9,382 nucleotides of DNA, taken from Candidatus Omnitrophota bacterium (GTDB taxonomy: Bacteria > Omnitrophota > Gorgyraeia > 2-02-FULL-51-18 > JAGOUK01). The position numbers were made by a program, and so were the translations under genes. The stretch is from the NCBI GenBank assembly GCA_018061225.1, contig JAGOUK010000037.1, forward strand, positions 1 through 9,382, read 5' to 3'. Positions 1 through 6,479 of this stretch are shown piece by piece (position 1 is the first letter of the stretch; each line of letters starts with the position of its first letter). The notes under the pieces are model-generated. The model was not told where the DNA came from. It was given only the letters and a program-made list of their open reading frames with translations, and did no database searches.

Positions 1-1
1 G

Positions 2-355
2 TCCTGTGCCAAAGCATTGGAACTTATCCGGTACATCTCACAGGATGTTGAAGTCGGAAAAATCTACAAAGGCACGATCACCCGCATCATGGCATTCGGC
101 GCTTTCTGCGAAGTGCTTCCGGGCCGCGAAGGTCTCATCCATATCTCCGAACTGTCGAATGAATACGTCGGCAGCGTTGAGGAAGTGGTGAAAGTCGGCG
201 ATCAGGTTGAAGTTCGCGTGATCGAAGTCGACAAGCAAGGCCGGGTGAATCTTTCCATCAAGCAGTTGAAGGCCGAAAGCGTTTCGGTTCGGCCGCGACG
301 GGAGAGCAATGAAGTCGGTGAAGGTTCAGGTCCAAAGAGAGGCCGGCGCTTCTGA
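2..355 (+). CDS. pnp: Polyribonucleotide nucleotidyltransferase (PNPase), C-terminal end, partial
   Basis: The reading frame is open from base 2 and gives the last 117 residues of PNPase, the phosphorolytic 3'-5' exoribonuclease of mRNA decay, which can work within a degradosome. The first residues (AKALELIRYIS) match the end of the KH domain. From about residue 21 comes an S1 RNA-binding domain, seen as GKIYKGTITRIMAFGAF, then LPGREGLIHISEL and finally GRVNLSIK. After S1 there is a basic tail of about 30 residues ending PKRGRRF, probably disordered and RNA-binding. The two RNase PH-like catalytic cores lie upstream of the window. The stop lies inside the next gene, dut, with a 47-nt out-of-frame overlap. 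Generic S1 proteins were considered, but KH joined directly to S1 with this spacing is the PNPase signature. Confidence 0.93.
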   Translation, partial: SCAKALELIRYISQDVEVGKIYKGTITRIMAFGAFCEVLPGREGLIHISELSNEYVGSVEEVVKVGDQVEVRVIEVDKQGRVNLSIKQLKAESVSVRPRRESNEVGEGSGPKRGRRF

Positions 356-758
356 TCTGTCGCTTCCCGCCTATCAAACGGCGGGAGCGGCGGGGATGGA
401 CCTGGTGAGCGCTGAGACGCAGGAAGTTGTTCTGCGTCCCGGCGACACTCGTCTTGTGTCCACCGGCATCCGCATCAGTTTGCCGGCGGGATTCGAGGCG
501 CAGGTTCGCCCCCGCAGCGGTCTGGCTCTGAAGCACGGGGTCACCGTTCTTAATTCCCCAGGTACCATCGACAGCGATTACCGCGGTCTCATCTCCGTCA
601 TCCTCATCAATCATGGCCGCGAAGATTTTAAGATCACCCGCGGGATGCGCATTGCCCAGATGGTCATTCAAGAAGTTGCGCGCGCCGAGTGGGAAGAGAC
701 AACGGAGCTGGACGCGACGGCGCGTGCCGCCGGCGGCTTTGGTCATACGGGACATTAA
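309..758 (+). CDS. dut: Deoxyuridine 5'-triphosphate nucleotidohydrolase (dUTPase)
   Basis: Hydrolyses dUTP to dUMP and pyrophosphate in the cytoplasm, keeping uracil out of DNA and supplying dUMP for dTMP synthesis. The protein has 149 residues, the usual size of trimeric dUTPases, and all five family motifs are visible: I, AGAAGMDL (25-32); II, RPRSGLALKHG (67-77); III, PGTIDSDYRG (84-93), where D88 corresponds to the water-activating Asp and Y91 is the usual uracil-pocket Tyr; IV, RGMRIAQMVI (111-120); V, AAGGFGHTG (140-148), the glycine-rich arm that closes over the phosphates. The ATG has a purine-rich GGGAGAG just upstream. A GTG three codons later is a possible alternative start. The 5' end overlaps pnp by 47 nt and ftsK begins 6 nt after the stop, so the gene is probably cotranscribed with both. 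Confidence 0.95.
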   Translation: MKSVKVQVQREAGASDLSLPAYQTAGAAGMDLVSAETQEVVLRPGDTRLVSTGIRISLPAGFEAQVRPRSGLALKHGVTVLNSPGTIDSDYRGLISVILINHGREDFKITRGMRIAQMVIQEVARAEWEETTELDATARAAGGFGHTGH

Positions 759-764
759 TCCCGG

Positions 765-3098
765 ATGATCTCGGATAAAAAACGCAACGAAATCCTGGCT
801 TTTGTTTGGGTCTTTGTCGCGGTCTCTTTGTTTGTCTGCCTCATCTCTTACCGTCCGGATGACATCCCTTTTCAAATCTCCACTCCCAATGATCCTGTTC
901 AGAACTTTGTAGGACCCGTCGGGGCCTATATTGCCTGGGCGCTGCGATTCGCGATCGGTTACGGCTCCTACTTTTTGGTGGCGTTATTTTTGTTCTGGGC
1001 GCTGGCGCAATGGACGGAGCGGAAGTCTCAATCTCCCTGGCTCAAAGTCCTCTCGGGATCACTTTTTTTCATTTCTTCCTGCTCCATGTTGGCCATCGCT
1101 TCCGGGTCTGACGCGTCCCGGCAGTTTAACTTTGGCGGTATCGTGGGATTTTTTACGGGTTACCTTTTTCAGCAAATGTTCGGAAACTGGGCTATTTTTA
1201 TCGCCTCGGGCCTCTTCATGCTTTCGCTGCTTCTTGCGACGGATTTTATGTTCGTCCCTTTGATACTGATGTCTGTCAAAAAATCGCGTGAGCTCATGGC
1301 CGCCAATCTAGGCGACGGTTCCGGCGCCTCCCTGAAACGCGCGGAGGACAAAAACAAAGCTAAGGCCCAAAAGATCCAGGATAAAAACGCCGTCAAAGGA
1401 CCTTTGAGCGCTCTCGGTAAACTTCCGCTCAAATCCGACAATGCCAAAAAGGACGCGGCCAAGAATCCCGATGCCAAGATTCAGCCGGAACCGGTCAAGC
1501 CCATCATCCGCACAACCGTTCAGCCGACACCCAAAAAGCCCGAGCCCAAGAAAGAGCCGGCTTCCGCCGCATCGGCGCAGTCTCAGGACGCGGGAGAGCA
1601 GGGGGTCTATATTCTTCCATCCATGGACCTCATGGAGGATCCGAAGCACGCTGCCGCCAGCGGCGATGTGAATGCCCTGATCGAGGAGCAATCGCGAATT
1701 CTTCAGGACACGCTGGCGGACTTCGGTATTGAAGCCAAGGTGGTCGAGGTTGAGCAGGGGCCTGTGATCACCCGCTACGAGATTCAGCCGGCCAGCGGCG
1801 TTCGTCTCAGCAAAATCACAGCGCTGCAGGACAATATCGCGGCCGCCATGCAGGCGACGAGCGTCCGCATCCTCGCTCCGATTCCGGGTAAGTCACGCGT
1901 GGGCATCGAAGTTCCCAATGCTGACAAGCAGGTTGTATCGCTTAAAGATGTGCTTCGATCGGACGCGATGGTCAATCATCCGTCAAAACTTGCCTTTGTG
2001 ATCGGAAAGGATTCGGCGGGAGCGCCGTTGATCGCGGATCTGGATGATCTGCCGCATCTTTTGATCGCGGGCAGCACCGGTTCCGGTAAATCGGTCTGCG
2101 TGAATTCGCTCATCATGAGCCTTCTGTACCGCACCACGCCTGAAGAGGTTCGGATGATCCTGGTGGACCCCAAGCGGGTCGAGTTGACCAATTACAACGG
2201 ACTTCCTAATCTTTTGCTGCCGGTCGTCACCGAAACCGAAAAAGCCCCCGCGGCACTGTCCTATCTCATCTCAGAAATGGACCGCCGCTACAAAGTGCTT
2301 CAACAATTTGGCGTGCGTGACGTCGAATCGTACAATGCCAAGCTAGTCGATAATCCTCCGGCGCCAGGCCCTAACGGCGAGGCGCCACCCAAATCTTTCC
2401 CGTACATTGTGACCATTGTCGACGAATTGGCGGATCTCATGACGACACAGCGCAAAGAGGTCGAGACCTCTATTCAGCGCCTGGCGCAGCTGGCGCGTGC
2501 CGTCGGAATCCATTTGGTCTTGGCCACGCAGCGTCCCTCGGTGGACGTGATCACGGGTGTTATCAAAGCCAACTTTCCGTCGCGCATCTCATTTTCTGTG
2601 ACTTCGGGAATAGACTCCCGAACCGTGCTCGATGAGGTCGGCGCGGAGACACTGCTGGGGAAAGGGGATTTGTTGTACATGAATCCCCGAGAATCCCATT
2701 TGAAGCGCGGTCAGGGCGCGTGGGTCTCCGCCAAGGAGATCGATAAGACCGTCAATTACATCGTCAAGATGCGCAAGGCGCAGTACGATCCGAATATTTT
2801 GATCAGCGCGTCCAAAAAAGACGGCCAGACCAAGAACTTCCGGGATGATGAGTATTATCCTGAGGCGTGCCGTACGATCGTGTCATCGAATCAGGCGTCG
2901 GTTTCTACCTTGCAGCGCCGCCTGGGGCTCGGATACACCCGCGCCGCCCGACTGGTGGACATGATGGAGGAAGATGGTATCGTAGGACCTTCCAAAGGGG
3001 CCAAGCCTCGTGATATTCTGATCACGATCGATGAACTTGAAGAGCGTATTAAACAGCTGACCGCGCCTGACGCGGCGAACCAGGGGACTCCATCTTGA
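765..3098 (+). CDS. ftsK: DNA translocase FtsK/SpoIIIE
   Basis: A septum-anchored, ATP-driven double-stranded DNA pump that clears and aligns chromosome termini during division. The 777 residues follow the family plan. The N-terminus is hydrophobic, with TM segments at about 10-28, 50-80, 92-112 and 123-165. A Lys/Pro/Ala-rich linker spans about 180-285. The alpha/beta RecA-like motor has Walker A GSTGSGKS (436-443), Walker B VTIVDELADLM (549-559, D553/E554), and LATQRPSVDVITG typical of the family. The C-terminal winged-helix gamma domain (about 700-765) contains ASVSTLQRRLGLGYTRAARLVDMME, split here as ASVSTLQRRL and GYTRAARLVD. The length is near Bacillus SpoIIIE (787) and far below E. coli FtsK (1329), because the linker is short. 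The ribosome site is weak (CGGGAC about 11 nt upstream of the ATG). It ends in a TTGA overlap with the next gene. SpoIIIE-type use in sporulation cannot be judged from sequence alone. Confidence 0.97.
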   Translation: MISDKKRNEILAFVWVFVAVSLFVCLISYRPDDIPFQISTPNDPVQNFVGPVGAYIAWALRFAIGYGSYFLVALFLFWALAQWTERKSQSPWLKVLSGSLFFISSCSMLAIASGSDASRQFNFGGIVGFFTGYLFQQMFGNWAIFIASGLFMLSLLLATDFMFVPLILMSVKKSRELMAANLGDGSGASLKRAEDKNKAKAQKIQDKNAVKGPLSALGKLPLKSDNAKKDAAKNPDAKIQPEPVKPIIRTTVQPTPKKPEPKKEPASAASAQSQDAGEQGVYILPSMDLMEDPKHAAASGDVNALIEEQSRILQDTLADFGIEAKVVEVEQGPVITRYEIQPASGVRLSKITALQDNIAAAMQATSVRILAPIPGKSRVGIEVPNADKQVVSLKDVLRSDAMVNHPSKLAFVIGKDSAGAPLIADLDDLPHLLIAGSTGSGKSVCVNSLIMSLLYRTTPEEVRMILVDPKRVELTNYNGLPNLLLPVVTETEKAPAALSYLISEMDRRYKVLQQFGVRDVESYNAKLVDNPPAPGPNGEAPPKSFPYIVTIVDELADLMTTQRKEVETSIQRLAQLARAVGIHLVLATQRPSVDVITGVIKANFPSRISFSVTSGIDSRTVLDEVGAETLLGKGDLLYMNPRESHLKRGQGAWVSAKEIDKTVNYIVKMRKAQYDPNILISASKKDGQTKNFRDDEYYPEACRTIVSSNQASVSTLQRRLGLGYTRAARLVDMMEEDGIVGPSKGAKPRDILITIDELEERIKQLTAPDAANQGTPS
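3082..3087 (+). promoter_or_regulatory. Shine-Dalgarno site for the TTG-started rodZ-like gene
   Basis: AGGGGA sits 7 nt before the TTG at 3095, inside the last codons of ftsK. It supports TTG as the true start, giving a 4-nt TTGA overlap with the ftsK stop. Confidence 0.7.
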
Positions 3099-4090
3099 GC
3101 GCACAAGAAAGCATCGGCTCGCGGCTGAAGCGCGAGCGGGATAAAAAGAATTTTTCTATCGAAGACGTGCATCTGAGACTGCGCATTCATCCGGGTGTCA
3201 TCCAGCGTCTCGAGAAGGACGACTTGAACGACTGGCCCGGCGGCAAAATTTACGCGCGCGGCTTTCTCAAGCAATACGCGGACTTTTTGGGGCTGAATAC
3301 GGCGGAGATTTTGTCCGAATTTGATTCTCTTGGAATAGCGGAACGCCCTGTTGAGCTGTTTGTTGGTCTTGAGAAGCAGCGCGAGGGAGAAACCGTCGAG
3401 ACGCCAAAGCCGCGGAAACCCAGGGCCGAAAAAAAACGTGAACCCTCACTGACCGTTCCGGCCCAGCCGGATTTGGTGAGTCATCTGGAACCTCGCGCGG
3501 AAGCGGGGCCGCCACCGCAAATCCCCGTGAAGCTAATCCTGGCGATCGGCGCGATTGTTCTGATGATCCTGGCGGTGATTCAGATCTCTAGTTCCGTGAA
3601 AAACTGGGCCGCCAATAGACCCTCTTTAAAAGCAGCCGTCATGGCTCCGATAGAGAAAAAAATTAAAACCGCCGAGGTCGCGCCGGCAGCGGTTAAGCCG
3701 GCGCGTCCTGCGCCAAAGCCCGTCGGGAAGCCGGTGGCTCCGACCCCCGCTCCGGCTGCCGCAGCTGCCGAAACAAGCTCAAGGTATCTGAATAGCCCCG
3801 CTCAGGGAAGCTATCCGAAGATCCGCCCGCAGGACCGGATGATGCTTGAGGTTTATGCGGTCACCGACGTGTGGATGCGCATACAAGCGGACGGTCAGGT
3901 CGTCTTTGAGGCAATTTTGCATCGAGGGGAGACTGAGCGTTGGTTGGCTGATAAGGGATTTGATGCCAAGCTTGGCCGCCCTGAAGGCGTCCGCATTGCC
4001 GTGAACGGTTATTCCGTGGGACAGCCGGGCGCGGGCAAGGTTAAGAATCTTCGTTTCTCACGCGACGGCATCGAAGAGATTAAGGGTTAG
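3095..4090 (+). CDS. rodZ: RodZ-like membrane protein with N-terminal helix-turn-helix
   Basis: Probable cytoskeletal adaptor. RodZ links cytoplasmic MreB filaments to the cell-wall elongation machinery across the inner membrane. The 331 residues have the family layout: a Xre-like HTH_25 domain at about 5-75 (IGSRLKRERDKKNFSIEDV, then GKIYARGFLKQYADFLGL, a family hallmark); a charged linker; one TM helix at about 147-166; a Pro/Ala-rich external spacer at about 195-230; and a C-terminal DUF4115-like beta domain at about 245-331 (LEVYAVTDVWMRIQADG, then ILHRGETERW). The start is TTG, overlapping the ftsK stop by 4 nt behind a good AGGGGA site, so translation is probably coupled. Bacillus keeps its homologue (YmfM) in the same ftsK-to-pgsA neighbourhood. 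The symbol rests on architecture, and no mre genes are in the window to confirm the role. Confidence 0.85.
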   Translation: MSAQESIGSRLKRERDKKNFSIEDVHLRLRIHPGVIQRLEKDDLNDWPGGKIYARGFLKQYADFLGLNTAEILSEFDSLGIAERPVELFVGLEKQREGETVETPKPRKPRAEKKREPSLTVPAQPDLVSHLEPRAEAGPPPQIPVKLILAIGAIVLMILAVIQISSSVKNWAANRPSLKAAVMAPIEKKIKTAEVAPAAVKPARPAPKPVGKPVAPTPAPAAAAAETSSRYLNSPAQGSYPKIRPQDRMMLEVYAVTDVWMRIQADGQVVFEAILHRGETERWLADKGFDAKLGRPEGVRIAVNGYSVGQPGAGKVKNLRFSRDGIEEIKG

Positions 4091-4096
4091 CGCGCC

Positions 4097-5470
4097 GTGA
4101 GCCGGGCCGCTCAGCCGCCGCGTGTCGGTCTTCTGACCCTGGGATGCGCCCGAAACCTGGTGGACTCAGAGGTCGCGCTCGGCGGCCTGCTCAAGGCCGG
4201 CTACGGATACGCGCCTGACGTCAAGCGCGCGGATATCGCGGTGATCAACACCTGCGCCTTCACTGAATCCGCCAAAAAAGAATCTATCGACGCCATCCTT
4301 GAGCTTGTCGAACTCAAAAAAAAGAACAAAATTCGTTCGATCGTTGTGATGGGCTGTCTCTCGCAGCGCTACGGCACGGAGCTCTCGAAGGACATATCCG
4401 AATTGGATGTGGTGGTCGGTACTGATAGTTTTGGCGGGCTTGCCGGAGTGTTGGAGCCGCTGAGACTTTCGCATATTTCCGGCGAGCATGCCGCGACCGT
4501 CGCCGTGACGCCCCGACCGCAGTTTCTCCTGGATCAATTTAGTCCGCGCAAATCACTGACCCCCGATCACACCTGCTATATCAAGATCAGCGAAGGGTGT
4601 CTCAACGCGTGTTCTTATTGCGCCATTCCGTCCATGAAGGGCCGTCACCGGTCCAGAACCATCGAAGATATTCTGGCGGAAGCGCTGGATCGGGCGAAGA
4701 CCGGAAAGCTCCGCGAAATCAATCTGATCGGTCAGGACACGGCGGCGTTTGGATTTGACCGCGGCCGGGTGTTTGAGCTCCCGAATCTGCTGGACCGTCT
4801 TGCCCGGGAACTCCCTACGGTCTGGATACGCCCGCTGTACGCGCATCCGGCCCACGTGACGCCGGAGCTCGTTGAGGTTTTTGGAAAACACGACAACATC
4901 TGCCGCTACTTGGATTTGCCGATCGAACACAGTCATCCGGATATGCTCAAGCGTATGAATCGCGGGGTTTCGCGTGAAACGATGGACGCGGTGATACGGG
5001 ACTTCAGGCGCATTCCTGATATGGTGCTTCGCACGGCGGTGATCGTGGGCTTCCCGGGAGAAACGGAGGCTGAATTTGAAGATCTCCTCGACTACATGCG
5101 GGATATTAAATTTGAACGTCTCGGGGCATTTACTTATTCCCGTGAAGAGGGGACGCGTGCGTTCGCTATGGAGAGCCAGATCTCGGACGAACTTAAGCAA
5201 GAGCGTTTTAAGCGTGTGATGGAAGTTCAGGAGTCTATCACCGCTGACTGGAACGCTTCGCGCATCGGCCGGACCATCCCCGTTCTCATCGATGAAAAAG
5301 CTTCCGAAAAAGACCTCTGGATCGGGCGCAGTTCTGCTGATGCTCCTGAAGTGGACGGGGAAGTGCTGGTCCGTTCGAGGACGCCGCTCAAGATCGGTCA
5401 ATTTGTTGATGCCCTGGTGACGGATGCCATGGACCACGATCTTTTCGCCGACGCGAAGACTGACCGTTGA
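4097..5470 (+). CDS. rimO: Ribosomal protein S12 methylthiotransferase
   Basis: A radical-SAM enzyme that adds a methylthio group to the beta-carbon of a conserved Asp of ribosomal protein S12. It has 457 residues. The N-terminal MTTase domain carries its three cluster cysteines: C17 in TLGCARN, C53 in INTCAF and C87 in MGCLSQR. The radical-SAM core has GCLNACSYCAIP, with C168, C172 and C175 as the CxxxCxxC ligands of the SAM [4Fe-4S] cluster. INLIGQDTAAFG and LKRMNRG are family motifs, and a TRAM domain follows from about 385 to the end. RimO is preferred over the tRNA enzyme MiaB because of the TLGCARN..DSE start and the GQDT segment. One oddity is DLPIEHSHPDML, where relatives usually read LPLQH or IPIQH. 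The start is GTG, 6 nt after the upstream stop, with AAGGG about 10 nt before it. The stop overlaps pgsA by 4 nt. Confidence 0.95.
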   Translation: MSRAAQPPRVGLLTLGCARNLVDSEVALGGLLKAGYGYAPDVKRADIAVINTCAFTESAKKESIDAILELVELKKKNKIRSIVVMGCLSQRYGTELSKDISELDVVVGTDSFGGLAGVLEPLRLSHISGEHAATVAVTPRPQFLLDQFSPRKSLTPDHTCYIKISEGCLNACSYCAIPSMKGRHRSRTIEDILAEALDRAKTGKLREINLIGQDTAAFGFDRGRVFELPNLLDRLARELPTVWIRPLYAHPAHVTPELVEVFGKHDNICRYLDLPIEHSHPDMLKRMNRGVSRETMDAVIRDFRRIPDMVLRTAVIVGFPGETEAEFEDLLDYMRDIKFERLGAFTYSREEGTRAFAMESQISDELKQERFKRVMEVQESITADWNASRIGRTIPVLIDEKASEKDLWIGRSSADAPEVDGEVLVRSRTPLKIGQFVDALVTDAMDHDLFADAKTDR

Positions 5471-6024
5471 ATCTGCCTAATTACCTCACGCTGCTGCGTA
5501 TTTTGCTGACGGCAGTATTTTTATCCCTTTTATTCATTGAACACCCTCTCTTCAAAACGGCCGCGCTGCTGGTTTTTGCCGCGGCGTCTTTGACAGATTA
5601 CCTCGACGGCCAAATCGCGCGCAAGACGGGTCAGATCACCCCGTTTGGCCAGCTCATGGATCCGATCGCCGACAAAATTCTCGTCTTTGGGGCATTTCTT
5701 GCATTTGTTCAGCTCGGCGTGGTGCCGTTTTGGCTGGTTTTTTTGATGCTGGCGCGTGAGATCCTGATCACGGGGCTGCGCCTTTTGGCGGCCAACCGCG
5801 GCCAGGTGCTTCCGGCGCAGTCGAGCGGCAAACACAAAACAATCCTGCAATTGGTCAGTATCCTGACCATACTTGTCCTTTTGATTTTTAGAGATATGCC
5901 TGATGCTCAGGTGTGGGTGGTGCCTGGGTTCTGGTGCGTCCAAGTTCTTTTGTACATTGTGTTGGCCTGGACGCTTTACAGCGGCTATCAATTTGTGGCG
6001 GCCAACCGGAAGGTTTGGCTTTGA
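5467..6024 (+). CDS. pgsA: CDP-diacylglycerol--glycerol-3-phosphate 3-phosphatidyltransferase
   Basis: An integral membrane enzyme that transfers the phosphatidyl group of CDP-diacylglycerol to glycerol-3-phosphate, forming phosphatidylglycerophosphate and CMP, the committed step to phosphatidylglycerol and cardiolipin. The 185 residues begin NLPNYLTLLRI, the usual PgsA opening. They contain the complete CDP-alcohol phosphotransferase motif D44-x2-D47-G48-x2-A51-R52-x8-G61-x3-D65-x3-D69, which binds the metal and CDP. Several hydrophobic helices follow, at about 75-97, 122-137 and 150-173. The start is TTG, sharing TTGA with the rimO stop, with only a weak GAAG 8 nt before it, so translation is probably coupled to rimO. 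The next gene, pgpA, encodes the phosphatase for its product. PgsA is chosen over phosphatidylserine synthase because of the N-terminus, length and pgpA neighbour. Confidence 0.94.
   Translation: MNLPNYLTLLRILLTAVFLSLLFIEHPLFKTAALLVFAAASLTDYLDGQIARKTGQITPFGQLMDPIADKILVFGAFLAFVQLGVVPFWLVFLMLAREILITGLRLLAANRGQVLPAQSSGKHKTILQLVSILTILVLLIFRDMPDAQVWVVPGFWCVQVLLYIVLAWTLYSGYQFVAANRKVWL
6008..6013 (+). promoter_or_regulatory. Shine-Dalgarno site fixing the pgpA start
   Basis: GGAAGG lies 7 nt before the TTG at 6021, inside the end of pgsA. It favours that TTG over any in-frame start further upstream (for example the ATG at 5913). Starting upstream would add 36 residues with no PgpA character. Confidence 0.65.
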
Positions 6025-6479
6025 GAAAGATCGCGCTGCTGTGGGTCACCTCGGGTGGAGCGGGGTATTTGCCATATGCTCCGGGGACCTGGGGGAGTTT
6101 GGTTGGTATTCTTTTGGCAATTTTAGCCCGTGATCCGAGGACAGTTCTTTATCTCGCCTTGGTGACGTCGGTCATTGGACTTATTCTTTGCGGGCAGGCG
6201 CGTGAGCATTTTGGGGTTAAAGACCCGCAGGCTTTTGTTTTGGATGAGACGGCGGGACAGTTGGCCGCTCTTTGCTTTTTGCCTTTATCGGCAGCCGTCA
6301 TGGCGTCGGCTTTTGTGCTTTTTCGTTTGTTGGATATTCTCAAGCCTTTGGGGATACGCAGGCTGGATCGGATGAATCATCCTTCGGGGATTATGCTGGA
6401 CGACTTGGCCGCCGGCCTCGCCGTCAACGCCGCGCTTCAGGTTTTGGTCCGGATTTTTCCTTCCGTTTTCATCGGCTGA
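6021..6479 (+). CDS. pgpA: Phosphatidylglycerophosphatase A
   Basis: Removes the phosphate from phosphatidylglycerophosphate, the PgsA product, to give phosphatidylglycerol at the inner membrane. From the TTG the protein has 152 residues (E. coli PgpA is about 172). Family motifs appear in order: GGAGYLPYAPGTWGSL (12-27), DPQAFVLDETAG (68-79, with the acidic pair D75/E76), FRLLDILKPLGIRRLD (101-116) and GIMLDDLAAG (123-132, D127/D128). The acidic residues probably bind Mg2+. Hydrophobic stretches lie at about 26-57 and 81-100. The TTG was chosen because it overlaps the pgsA stop as TTGA, is preceded by GGAAGG, and starts just before the first motif. The last 43 bp overlap the 3' end of cinA on the other strand, so there is no room for a separate terminator. 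KPLG replaces the commoner KPxP. Confidence 0.92.
   Translation: MRKIALLWVTSGGAGYLPYAPGTWGSLVGILLAILARDPRTVLYLALVTSVIGLILCGQAREHFGVKDPQAFVLDETAGQLAALCFLPLSAAVMASAFVLFRLLDILKPLGIRRLDRMNHPSGIMLDDLAAGLAVNAALQVLVRIFPSVFIG

Noticed and set aside
258..875. 205-codon minus-strand frame across pnp, dut and ftsK
   Set aside because: It crosses three conserved genes antisense and has no recognisable domain.
1305..1620. Lys/Pro/Ala-rich segment of ftsK as a possible frameshift or insertion
   Set aside because: Low-complexity linkers between the membrane and motor domains are normal in FtsK, and the frame stays open on both sides.
4553..5437. Long open frame (294 codons) on the minus strand within rimO
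   Set aside because: It is opposite a fully conserved rimO, and its translation is rich in Arg/His/Phe with no domain character. This is a codon-bias shadow.
5913..6020. Longer pgpA starting at the ATG at 5913
   Set aside because: The 36 extra residues come from pgsA in another frame and have no PgpA resemblance. The TTG at 6021 has GGAAGG upstream and the operon-typical TTGA overlap.
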